Below are positions 1 through 5,830 of a stretch of DNA of 6,062 nt, in pieces. The position numbers and the translations under genes were made by a program. Under the pieces are notes generated by a model that saw only the letters and a list, made by a program, of their open reading frames with translations, made no database searches and was not told the origin of the DNA. Source of the DNA: CAZMVU01 sp964569295 (GTDB lineage Bacteria > Hydrogenedentota > Hydrogenedentia > Hydrogenedentales > JAGMZX01); contig CAZMVU010000254.1 in assembly GCA_964569295.1 (NCBI GenBank), positions 1-6,062 of the forward strand, given 5' to 3'. Within the stretch, counting starts at the first letter, position 1, and every line of letters begins with the position of its first letter.

Positions 1-559
1 CATCGTGCGACACGGTGAAGGGATTCTGCGCCCCTTCGCCTTCGCCTTCGCCTTCCCCTTCCCCTTCGCCTTCAGCCGGATCACCGGTATCTATGGCTGT
101 CACCACCGTAGCACTGAGTTCGGTGCCGTTGCCGGCATCGTACACCGCGTAACCGCTGATTTCTTTCTCGCCCGATTCTCCCGCCGGTATTTCCAGGCGG
201 TAGGTGAAGCTCACCGGCAAGCTCGGAATATCGATAAAACTAAAAGAAAGCGATCCGGTTCGGCCAGCGGGCGGGGTAATACCCGGATTAACACCGTCCA
301 CTATCCCGACGTAACTCCAATCGGCGGGAAGCGTCTCGCCCACACCAAGTTGCGTTAGTGTGCCCGTCCCCTCTTTCGTAAGGGTAATCGTGATGTCGAT
401 GGTGCCGCCCGGCGTATAAGTACCATCACCGGCAGGGGTTCGGTCGAGTGTTACGGTGGTTTCCTGCGCATCGGCGCTGGATGTGCCCAAGCACACAACC
501 AGCAGACACGCAAGCATGGTTCCGGCAAACGCAGTGGCACGGACCTGCATGCACTTCAT
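1..559 (-). CDS. Secreted beta-rich protein with Glu-Gly linker (5' part, runs off window)
   Basis: The gene is read on the minus strand from ATG at 559; 186 codons are visible before the left edge and there is no stop, so it is partial. Residues 1-31 form a Sec signal peptide: K2 and R7, a hydrophobic stretch at about 11-25, then an A-D-A site that predicts cleavage after A31. No lipobox precedes a cysteine, so it is probably not a lipoprotein. Residues 32-158 are rich in Thr, Val, Gly and Ile, with a P-G-G turn and alternating hydrophobic residues, as in an Ig-like beta-sandwich of secreted adhesion or repeat proteins. I do not recognise a named family. Residues 163-176 are seven Glu-Gly units, probably a flexible linker to a further domain outside the window. 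AGGA 11 nt before ATG559 is a modest ribosome site; ATG at 550 is an alternative start. A promoter lies at 641-669. The gene is probably monocistronic at its 5' end, because a terminator separates it from the upstream oxidoreductase gene. Function unknown; export is well supported. Confidence 0.8.
   Translation of the reverse strand, partial: MKCMQVRATAFAGTMLACLLVVCLGTSSADAQETTVTLDRTPAGDGTYTPGGTIDITITLTKEGTGTLTQLGVGETLPADWSYVGIVDGVNPGITPPAGRTGSLSFSFIDIPSLPVSFTYRLEIPAGESGEKEISGYAVYDAGNGTELSATVVTAIDTGDPAEGEGEGEGEGEGEGAQNPFTVSHD
32..73 (-). repeat. Hexanucleotide tandem repeat encoding (Glu-Gly)x7
   Basis: Seven consecutive GAAGGS units (S is C or G) on the minus strand encode seven Glu-Gly dipeptides between the beta-rich domain and the rest of the secreted protein. 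Third-position C/G changes break perfect identity, so the array is old enough to have drifted or is kept at protein level. Gain or loss of a unit keeps the reading frame. Confidence 0.9.
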
Positions 560-615
560 ATGGTGGGGTATCCTGTATGTCCTTCCCAAGTAACCTGCTG
601 CAAACAGCGCCCAAG

Positions 616-715
616 GCGCACAACCCGCAACGTTATTCCAATTTTAGCACCGACTCGCTAATCATACAACACACACTGAAAACAAACCGGTCAAATTCAC
701 AGCGCACAACCCGCA
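616..715. repeat. 14-bp direct repeat pair flanking a promoter
   Basis: GCGCACAACCCGCA occurs exactly at 616-629 and again at 702-715, 86 bp apart start to start. The copies bracket the predicted promoter at 641-669: one lies in the initial transcribed region, the other about 33 bp upstream of the -35 box. Position and exact identity suggest paired binding sites for a regulator, with looping possible, but a chance or duplication origin is not excluded. Confidence 0.55.
641..669 (-). promoter_or_regulatory. Predicted sigma70-type promoter of the secreted-protein gene
   Basis: On the minus strand TTGTAT (664-669) and TAAAAT (641-646) are separated by 17 bp. The -10 box matches 5 of 6 consensus bases and the -35 box 3 of 6. 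Transcription would start near 634, leaving a leader of about 75 nt before ATG559. The region is AT-richer than its surroundings. Confidence 0.5.
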
Positions 716-796
716 TAACCCGGAAAATGCGGCTGCCGGCCCACCTGCACTTCTCATGGCTGATGCCTGCCGCTCAATGAACAGCACGCCGTGGCA

Positions 797-838
797 CCAA
801 AAGCAACACGCCCACCGGCGAAGCGGCCGCCGGCGGGC
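797..838 (-). terminator. Hairpin terminator after the oxidoreductase gene
   Basis: An 11-bp GC-rich stem (810-820 with 828-838, one G-T pair in the minus-strand RNA) closes a 7-nt loop 39 bp beyond the oxidoreductase stop. On the minus strand it is followed by GTGTTGCTTTT, an imperfect T-rich tail; there is no T tail in the plus direction. This fits an intrinsic terminator with a suboptimal tail that isolates the oxidoreductase from the secreted-protein gene. Confidence 0.6.
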
Positions 839-876
839 ATGATACCAATCGTGAGTGCGGTACAATTTCACCCAGC

Positions 877-2118
877 TCAGAAAAGGATTTCGGCGCCCCG
901 CCCTTGCGCAATGAGTGAGGTGTACGTCCTGAGATCGCTTTGTATCTGAGCGTCGGCAAGATCGATGGTCCGCCCCAGTTCCGCAGCCATGTACGCCGCC
1001 TGGACGAGCGTCGTCACCTCGAGACCATAACGCAAGTCAAGCTTGGCATCGCGCCCCTCGCGGAAGGCGGTCACGGCGTCTTGCAGTTCGGTCGTGTAGC
1101 CGTAGAGATCCGCCTCGTTCGGCTCGACGGCGAGCAGGCCGCGCGTGGCGGTGGCCTTTTCGAGCGCGATTTCGGCATCGGCGGCGGCCTCGGCGGCGTC
1201 ATCGCCGATAAAGACCTCGCACGGAGCGCGCAGGGTGTTGATTTCGAAGGCATAGCCCGGTCCCAGGCCGTCCATCATGAGACGCAGGCCCTGCTTGTCA
1301 TACATCCACGAGTTCGTGAACTGGGCCTTGACCAACTGCCCGGTCTCCGGGTTTTTGAAGGTCACCACGCCAGTGGTAAAATCCTCGGCCGGCGTCTTGG
1401 CATAGTCGACGCCCATGGTGTCCAGTAGCTTCTTGCGGTATGCCGGCGCCCCCCACTTCAACAAAGCCGTTTCGGCCTGCACCTTGACAGGTTCGAGAAA
1501 ACTGATCGGCTTGTCCGGCGGTGTAAGCACATAGCGGCCAACGGCAATCGAGTGGCACGCCATATCCGAAAGCACACCGCCCCCCTGCCGCGTAGGATCC
1601 CAAAACCAGGCCTCGTGCGGGCCGCCGTGCTCTTCCGAGCTCCGGGCCAGGGCGAGCGGGCCCATCGTCCGCATTTGCGGACGAATCTGGAGCAGGGCGT
1701 TGTTGATGCTTTTCATATGGACCTGGTTCTCGAAGTACGCCGTCTTGAGCTGCACCGAATCCGCCAGTTCCACCAGCCTCTGCGCCTCAGCTACCGTGCG
1801 TCCCAGCGGCTTCTCGACGATCAGGCCCTTGAGCGCCGCACCGGCCTTCACGGCTTCGACGACGGCCTCCATGATCTCGATGCGCACATAGTTCGGGGCG
1901 AACAGGCACACCACGTCCACCTGCTCGCACAGTTCCTTAATGCTGCCGTACACATGGCAAGGGCCAAGACCTTCTTTCTTCGCGTGCGCCTGAAGGTCTT
2001 CGGCCCATTGCAGGGCATACACACCATGCAGGTCGGCGCCGCGCACCTGCGCAAGCGCTTTGGCCTGAAAGTTCGCAATAAAGCCGGCGCCGATGAATCC
2101 AAGTTTCATGGTTTCCAT
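877..2118 (-). CDS. Gfo/Idh/MocA-family NAD(P)-dependent oxidoreductase
   Basis: This 413-aa protein is probably a cytoplasmic dehydrogenase acting on a sugar, inositol or related polyol with NAD(P). The N-terminal Rossmann fold shows G10-A-G12-F-I-A15 after a beta strand. E102-K103-P104 is the family's EKP motif, whose lysine is a catalytic/cofactor residue. A second motif, G179-G-G-V-L-S-D185-M-A-C-H189, carries the Asp and His expected in the active site. Residues beyond about 125 form the alpha/beta substrate domain; the length is within the family's upper range. ATG2118 is chosen because GGAAGGGGAG (2126-2135) lies 7 nt upstream; ATG2109 would be 16 nt from it. The frame stays open far upstream, but that part is antisense to the DoxX gene and lacks a supported start. 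The gene is divergent from DoxX and ends before a hairpin at 797-838. The substrate cannot be read from sequence; the family call is firm. Confidence 0.92.
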   Translation of the reverse strand: METMKLGFIGAGFIANFQAKALAQVRGADLHGVYALQWAEDLQAHAKKEGLGPCHVYGSIKELCEQVDVVCLFAPNYVRIEIMEAVVEAVKAGAALKGLIVEKPLGRTVAEAQRLVELADSVQLKTAYFENQVHMKSINNALLQIRPQMRTMGPLALARSSEEHGGPHEAWFWDPTRQGGGVLSDMACHSIAVGRYVLTPPDKPISFLEPVKVQAETALLKWGAPAYRKKLLDTMGVDYAKTPAEDFTTGVVTFKNPETGQLVKAQFTNSWMYDKQGLRLMMDGLGPGYAFEINTLRAPCEVFIGDDAAEAAADAEIALEKATATRGLLAVEPNEADLYGYTTELQDAVTAFREGRDAKLDLRYGLEVTTLVQAAYMAAELGRTIDLADAQIQSDLRTYTSLIAQGRGAEILF

Positions 2119-2125
2119 AGATATA

Positions 2126-2135
2126 CTCCCCTTCC
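2126..2135 (-). promoter_or_regulatory. Ribosome binding site deciding the oxidoreductase start
   Basis: The minus strand reads GGAAGGGGAG, ending 7 nt before ATG2118. It supports the start at 2118 over 2109 and over any start in the long upstream open frame. Confidence 0.75.
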
Positions 2136-2149
2136 TGCGGGTTTCTGGA

Positions 2150-2178
2150 TTGCAGACCATGCCTGTATAGCATATACG
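2150..2178 (+). promoter_or_regulatory. Possible DoxX promoter with inverted repeat in a divergent intergenic region
   Basis: TTGCAG (2150-2155) and TATACG (2173-2178) are 17 bp apart; each is only a partial consensus match (3/6 and 4/6). The -10 area overlaps GTATA-GCA-TATAC (2165-2177), an inverted repeat in the 156-bp gap between the two divergent genes, about 50 bp from one start and 100 bp from the other. It could be an operator acting in both directions, or merely an AT-rich promoter core. On the minus strand TATACA-like sequence overlaps the same spot, so the oxidoreductase promoter may lie here too. Confidence 0.3.
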
Positions 2179-2261
2179 CTCGTGCTGTTTCGATGCCACC
2201 ATGTTCTGCTGTCGTGCCGGCAGGCAATACACAACCGGTGACATTTGTTCAAACAAGAAAC

Positions 2262-2266
2262 GGAGG
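2262..2266 (+). promoter_or_regulatory. Ribosome binding site deciding the DoxX start
   Basis: GGAGG lies 8 nt upstream of ATG2275. The only upstream in-frame alternative is a TTG at 2245 with no comparable site. Confidence 0.8.
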
Positions 2267-2274
2267 ATACCCCC

Positions 2275-2739
2275 ATGCCAAACCGACTGAACGCCATTAT
2301 CGGCCCATCTCCCATTGGCAACAGTATCATCATGCCGCCCCTGCTTCTTCTTGGCCGGCTGCTCCTGTGCGCCATATTTCTGCACAGCGGCTATGGAAAA
2401 ATCCTGGATTTCGGGGGCACTCGTAGCTTCATGGAGAGCCAAGGCCTTACAACAGCCACCGGGCTGCTGCTGGTGCTGGCCATATTCGCGGAAATGGCAG
2501 GCGGCCTGTCGCTGCTGCTTGGTTTTATGGCCCGCATCGGGGGAGCCGGGCTGGTCGTTTTCCTCATCCCGGCGACGCTGCTGTTTCATGCCTTTTGGAA
2601 GGTGCCCGCCGAGGAACAGCATCTGCAGCTGATCATGTTCATGAAAAACGCTGGGCTCGCGGGCGGTTTGCTGTATGTCACCGCAATCGGCGCCGGCCCC
2701 TGGAGCGTGGACGGCTTGATCCGTAAACGTGCCGGATAG
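2275..2739 (+). CDS. DoxX-family integral membrane protein
   Basis: The product is 154 aa, normal for the family, with four predicted membrane helices at about 21-39, 62-84, 87-105 and 122-141. Family landmarks visible are G27-R28 with a following L-rich helix and G39-Y-G-K42, E73 followed by G76-G77, the aromatic F104-H-A-F-W108 after helix 3, and F122-M-K-N with G130-G-L-L starting helix 4. DoxX-like proteins sit in the cytoplasmic membrane. Some members are linked to quinone-dependent or thiol redox systems, but most, including this one, have no assigned reaction. It is divergent from the oxidoreductase gene; no partner gene or clear terminator follows. The short hydrophilic N-terminus (1-20) has no cleavable signal. 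Confident on family, not on role. Confidence 0.88.
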   Translation: MPNRLNAIIGPSPIGNSIIMPPLLLLGRLLLCAIFLHSGYGKILDFGGTRSFMESQGLTTATGLLLVLAIFAEMAGGLSLLLGFMARIGGAGLVVFLIPATLLFHAFWKVPAEEQHLQLIMFMKNAGLAGGLLYVTAIGAGPWSVDGLIRKRAG

Positions 2740-3032
2740 CACGGCGGCCCTGACCCTGATTAGCGCTTCCAAGATCGTAACCTGCTAGAGATACCGACAA
2801 GATTTCGAGCATCATCGGCACCCTGTTGCCGCACAATGCCTTATCGCGTGTAACAAGTGTGGACCTGGCAGCGCGGTTGTCCGCGACCGCCGTCTTGGGG
2901 GTGACGGCAAATTCCTGCTCGCGGGGACGCTTCCCCTCCCGAGACCTTCCTGCCCGGCGCGTATGACCCCGTGCAGCTTCTTTCCCCACCGGACCGCCAT
3001 GAAAAACAAACGCTACGGGCAATGCTTCCGGC

Positions 3033-3061
3033 TTGACGCGGGCGGAGCGACTTGCTAGTGT
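3033..3061 (+). promoter_or_regulatory. Predicted promoter of the symporter gene
   Basis: TTGACG (3033-3038, 5/6 match) is followed after exactly 17 bp by TAGTGT (3056-3061, 3/6). Transcription would begin near 3068, giving a leader of about 32 nt that includes the ribosome site. It also argues against a TTG start at 3052, which would fall inside the promoter. Confidence 0.5.
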
Positions 3062-3082
3062 TGCTTGCCGCCAGGGGCAACC

Positions 3083-3088
3083 AGAGGG
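3083..3088 (+). promoter_or_regulatory. Ribosome binding site of the symporter gene
   Basis: AGAGGG ends 11 nt before ATG3100. The spacing is slightly long but this is the only purine-rich Shine-Dalgarno match near a start, and the protein from this ATG begins just before the first membrane helix, as in the family. Confidence 0.55.
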
Positions 3089-3099
3089 AAAAACAGGCT

Positions 3100-5268
3100 A
3101 TGCAAACGGCAAGCGTTATCGACTGGATTGTGTTGGTGCTTTACTTCGGTGCGATGGCGGGACTCGGTCCGTTCTTCGCGCGGTATGGACGCACGACAGA
3201 AGGGTATTTTCTCGGGGACCGATCGTTTCCCGGCTGGTTGACAGGCATCTCGATGTTCGCCACATCCATTAGTTCCGTGACGTTTGTGGCGTATCCGGGG
3301 GATGCGTATCGAACGTCGTGGTTGCGGTTACTGCCGAATTTCACGATGCCGCTGGCTATTCTCATCGCCGTGATCGTGTTTATCCCCTTTTTCCGGCGCA
3401 CACGGATTACCTCGGCCTTCGAGTATCTCGAGGGGCGTTTCGGGGTTAGTACACGAATCTACGCGGCGATTGCGTTCATCATTATGCAGGTAGTACGCGT
3501 CGCCCTGATTTTGTTCCTCGTATCCATTCTGGTGGAGCAGATGACCGGGCTCGACCGCTACGTGAGCGTCGTCGTCGGGGGCGTCATTACCTCGTTCTAC
3601 TCGATTCTCGGCGGCATCCGCGCCGTGTTGTGGACCGACTTCATTCAGGCGGTGGTGCTGTGGGTGGGTGGCGTGCTGTGCGTAGGGATCATCATAGCCA
3701 GCCTAGGCCTGGGCACGATTATTCAGGAAGCCTGGGCGGACGGCAAATTCATGTTCGCTGAATACATGCGCGATGGTACCGAGGCGATCGTGTTGGTCGA
3801 GAACACCGAGAACGACGGCGCGTTGGAAGTGACGTTGCCCGAGGACATCGAACAGCGTGATGACTATTTCGTGCGGGTCACGGCAGCGGACAACGCCCGG
3901 ATCACGGATGACAGCAATGTGAACTTCACCATCGGCGAGGAAACGGGACGGGACTTCCGCCTACTGCAGCCGTCATGGGGCGATTATTGGACGCGCGGAC
4001 GCGACGAGCTTATCCGCTGGCGGCCGGGTGATGTTTCGGGGCCGGTGGATATTTTGCTCCTCAAAGCGCACGAGCCGCTGCGCACCCTGGCAGAGGCGAG
4101 GGAAAATAACGGTGAGATGGTCTATACCGTGCCCGACGACATCGAGCCGGGCGAGGATTACCAAGTGGCCGTGCGCGAGGCGGGGACCGAGGACGGCGCT
4201 TACAGTGAAAGCATGACCTTTATTTCCATCTGGGACGGTATGCCGGATGATATGTTATTCGTGACCGCGCCCAACGGCCGCGAGGTTTGGCGGCCGGGAA
4301 GCACGCACACCGTGCGGTGGGAATCGACGGCAGACGCGGACGAAGTACAGGTGGAACTTGTGAAAGGCCGGGGCTTCCGGCCCGCCTCGTTCGACTTTTC
4401 GCTTTCCCAGAAGACGATCTGGGTTATGCTGCTGCTCGGGTTTGCCAACTGGCTGCTCGAATACAGCAGCAACCAGAACGTGGTTCAACGGTATGCTGCA
4501 TCAAAATCTGCAAAAGAGGCCCGGCGCGCCTCGTGGATTTGCTGCATTTTCTCGGTGCCCACATGGACACTGTTCATGTTTCTGGGGACCTGCCTGTATG
4601 TCTACTTCAAACACTTCCACGCCCCTGAAGCAACGGCCATCCTCCATGGCATACGCGGATCGAAAGCAGAGGAAATCCTGCCCTTCTTCGTGCTGCGCAA
4701 CCTGCCGGCCGGCTTATCGGGACTCGTGATCGCCGGCGTGCTCGCGGCGGCCATGTCGTCCTTGAGCTCGTCAATCAACTCGGTGTCCGCGGTCGGTATT
4801 GTCGACCTTTACCGGCGGCACCTGGTGACCGGCCGCGCGGACACGCACTATGTCGTGGCCGCAAAAATCATCGGTGGCATGATGGGCGTCATCATGATCG
4901 TGGGCGCGTGGATACTGATGGCGGCGGAAACCAAAACGTTGCAGGACGCCGCCACCACATTGGCTGCGGTGACAGCCGGAGGACTGCTTGGTCTGTATCT
5001 GCTGGGCTTCCTGACGACCACCGCCGATGCGCGCGCCGTGGGCGTGGCCATCGTGCTCACCGTCGCCTTCAGCTCCTGGATGGCCCTGGGCGCCATCGGC
5101 TGGATTCCCGCCGGCTGGAAGCTGCCCATCGACGACTATTGGACCGGTGTCCTTGGACACCTGATCATGTTTGTGGTGGGTTTTGGCCTCGGCAAGTTGC
5201 TGCCGAAACGCGAGCGCGACCTGACGAACATGACGGTGTGGACAACCGATGGCAAGCCGCTCGATTAG
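3100..5268 (+). CDS. Sodium:solute symporter (SSS/SSF family) with large extracytoplasmic beta-domain insertion
   Basis: The 722-aa product should couple Na+ entry to uptake of an organic solute across the cytoplasmic membrane. About 13 membrane helices are visible, starting near residues 6, 46, 77, 120, 155, 180, 439, 477, 536, 585, 614, 644 and 680. Family marks are L170-G-G-I-R with W-T-D after helix 5, Q463-R-Y in the loop after helix 7, and A550-A-M-S553-S554 in the helix that supplies the Na2 sodium site of vSGLT (A361, S364, S365 there). Ordinary SSS proteins are roughly 450-600 aa; the excess is an insertion at about 224-430 between helices 6 and 7, made of Kre9/KNH-like beta repeats. 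With the family's N-out topology this loop is outside the cytoplasm. ATG3100 is preferred over TTG3052 because of the ribosome site and the promoter at 3033-3061. The reading frame is intact through the insertion and the flanking transporter motifs are complete, so this looks like a working fusion. Substrate unknown; sugars, sialic acid, organic acids or amino acids are all possible. Confidence 0.93.
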   Translation: MQTASVIDWIVLVLYFGAMAGLGPFFARYGRTTEGYFLGDRSFPGWLTGISMFATSISSVTFVAYPGDAYRTSWLRLLPNFTMPLAILIAVIVFIPFFRRTRITSAFEYLEGRFGVSTRIYAAIAFIIMQVVRVALILFLVSILVEQMTGLDRYVSVVVGGVITSFYSILGGIRAVLWTDFIQAVVLWVGGVLCVGIIIASLGLGTIIQEAWADGKFMFAEYMRDGTEAIVLVENTENDGALEVTLPEDIEQRDDYFVRVTAADNARITDDSNVNFTIGEETGRDFRLLQPSWGDYWTRGRDELIRWRPGDVSGPVDILLLKAHEPLRTLAEARENNGEMVYTVPDDIEPGEDYQVAVREAGTEDGAYSESMTFISIWDGMPDDMLFVTAPNGREVWRPGSTHTVRWESTADADEVQVELVKGRGFRPASFDFSLSQKTIWVMLLLGFANWLLEYSSNQNVVQRYAASKSAKEARRASWICCIFSVPTWTLFMFLGTCLYVYFKHFHAPEATAILHGIRGSKAEEILPFFVLRNLPAGLSGLVIAGVLAAAMSSLSSSINSVSAVGIVDLYRRHLVTGRADTHYVVAAKIIGGMMGVIMIVGAWILMAAETKTLQDAATTLAAVTAGGLLGLYLLGFLTTTADARAVGVAIVLTVAFSSWMALGAIGWIPAGWKLPIDDYWTGVLGHLIMFVVGFGLGKLLPKRERDLTNMTVWTTDGKPLD
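3769..4389 (+). other. Insertion within the symporter: half + whole + half Kre9/KNH-like beta repeats
   Basis: Codons 224-430 of the symporter lie between helix 6 and the F-D-F-S-L start of helix 7. By eye, residues 228-278 match the second half of a repeat (N-D-G, then L-P-E-D-I, D-D-Y-F-V-R-V, ending N-F-T-I). Residues 285-377 are a whole repeat (L-L-Q-P-S, Y-W-T-R-G, I-R-W, V-D-I-L-L, then N-N-G, V-P-D-D-I, E-D-Y-Q-V-A-V, ending F-I-S-I). Residues 385-425 match the first half (A-P-N-G, V-W-R-P-G, V-R-W, V-Q-V-E-L). The order P-x-x-G, W-x-x-G, I-x-W, V-x-I-x-L, then G, V-P and Y-x-I-x-V is the Kre9/KNH (Ser-Thr-rich GPI-anchored) domain pattern, an extracellular beta-sandwich. A ligand or wall-binding role is inference only. 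Confidence 0.75.
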
Positions 5269-5336
5269 CGTTACCGCCTGCGTATGCAAACAACGGGTAG
5301 ACGCTTGCGGACAAACAGATAAAAGCGGCTCGTTCG

Positions 5337-5363
5337 TTGCCAAAGTGTTACGATATGTAAAAT
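5337..5363 (+). promoter_or_regulatory. Possible MerR-gene promoter and operator
   Basis: In the 200-bp gap before the regulator gene, TTGCCA (5337-5342) and TAAAAT (5358-5363) are 15 bp apart, shorter than ideal. TTAC-GATAT-GTAA (5348-5360) is an inverted repeat overlapping the spacer and -10 box, where a MerR-type protein commonly binds, so autoregulation is conceivable. The rest of 5269-5468 contains only an interrupted 8-bp stem (CCGC..GCGT with ACGC..GCGG, about 5277-5310) with no T tail, not a convincing symporter terminator. Confidence 0.3.
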
Positions 5364-5468
5364 GGGCCCCGTGTATCGAGAGCCTGTGTGGCACAAGAAA
5401 GACCCCGATGTCCGTCATCCCCGCGCATCTCGGACGGCGGGTGCGGTGCGGGGCCAGAAAAACCTGGA

Positions 5469-5813
5469 ATGAGCACCACAGACAACCGCCGCTATACGAT
5501 CTCCGAAGTGAGCGCGCACACCGGGGTGCCCGTGCACACCCTGCGCAAGTGGGAAAAACTGTTTCCCATGCTGCGTCCGCGCCGCAACCGGGCGAACTGG
5601 CGCTTCTATACGCAGACGCAGATCGATATCGTGCGGCGAATCAAGCAACTCCTGTGGCACGAGAAGCTCACCCCGGACGGCGCCCGTGTGCGCCTTGCCC
5701 AGGAACTGCACGGCGTCGGGCGGCCCCAGACCCGCCGCGAGGCCATTGAAATGCTGGACCAGATGGAAAAGGAAATCCGTGGGTTACTCGAACTGCTGGA
5801 TGAGGAGGTGTAA
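5469..5813 (+). CDS. Small MerR-family transcriptional regulator
   Basis: The 114-aa product is a compact MerR-type DNA-binding protein. Residues 9-30 give the helix-turn-helix (Y-T-I-S-E-V-S, T-G-V, T-L-R-K-W-E). R37-P-R-R-N with N43-W-R-F-Y47 forms the wing. Residues 50-80 form the second helical pair (I-D-I-V-R-R-I-K, L-T-P-D-G-A-R). A charged helix at 90-114 is probably the dimerising coiled coil. There is no effector domain and no metal-binding cysteine, unlike classical MerR or CueR. W-E followed by F-P-M-L-R-P resembles the subgroup encoded next to ihfA and tRNA-Pro in several proteobacterial groups; its targets are not known to me. ATG5469 matches the usual family N-terminus, but its ribosome site is weak (TGGA almost abutting). 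An in-frame GTG at 5388 would add 27 Gly/Pro-rich residues of no family character. It is followed 72 bp on by tRNA-Pro. Confidence 0.88.
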   Translation: MSTTDNRRYTISEVSAHTGVPVHTLRKWEKLFPMLRPRRNRANWRFYTQTQIDIVRRIKQLLWHEKLTPDGARVRLAQELHGVGRPQTRREAIEMLDQMEKEIRGLLELLDEEV

Positions 5814-5830
5814 CAAGGCCCTGATCGCGC

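Larger units (their letters stand above)
560..876. other. Intergenic region between oxidoreductase and secreted-protein genes
   Basis: No convincing gene is seen on either strand here. Read in the minus direction, the stretch holds the oxidoreductase terminator hairpin (797-838), an upstream copy of a 14-bp direct repeat (702-715), a predicted promoter (641-669), the second repeat copy (616-629), and a small 5-bp stem with a 3-nt loop (607-619) that would lie in the 5' leader of the secreted-protein mRNA. The segment at about 720-796 shows nothing recognisable. Confidence 0.6.
2740..3099. other. Non-coding region upstream of the symporter gene
   Basis: I see no supported gene in this 360-bp gap. 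A small hairpin (5-bp stem, 2816-2820 with 2827-2831) has no T tail and is not a convincing terminator for the DoxX gene. An imperfect stem of two 4-bp blocks (CTCG/CGAG and GGGG/CCCC) lies at 2918-2943. A 19-codon ORF at 2999-3058 has no ribosome site. The right end carries the symporter promoter (3033-3061) and ribosome site (3083-3088). The middle, about 2850-2990, is GC-rich with mosaic-looking sequence and could be a decayed or dispersed element. Confidence 0.5.

Noticed and set aside
32..73. Hexanucleotide array considered as a CRISPR or regulatory repeat
   Set aside because: The units are contiguous without spacers and lie wholly in frame inside a coding region.
5..358. Plus-strand ORF with a Phe-Ala/Phe-Pro repeat
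   Set aside because: It is the antisense shadow of the Glu-Gly hexanucleotide array and secreted domain; the minus-strand frame has a signal peptide and coherent domain.
940..1428. Plus-strand ORFs over the oxidoreductase (940-1428 and 1552-2241)
   Set aside because: Both are antisense to a gene with clear family motifs and lack recognisable products of their own.
2119..2772. 218-codon upstream extension of the oxidoreductase reading frame
   Set aside because: It runs antisense through the whole DoxX gene, shows no family similarity, and a strong ribosome site directly precedes ATG2118. Open antisense frames are common in GC-rich DNA.
2999..3058. 19-codon ORF before the symporter, considered as a leader peptide
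   Set aside because: No ribosome site, no run of regulatory codons and no attenuator hairpin; it ends inside the predicted promoter.
5277..5310. Interrupted stem after the symporter stop, considered as a terminator
   Set aside because: The stem has a 2-nt mismatch, a long loop and no T tail.
4771..5418. 215-codon minus-strand ORF over the end of the symporter
   Set aside because: It is antisense to conserved membrane helices of the symporter; its His/Gly/Arg-rich translation is typical of an antisense shadow.
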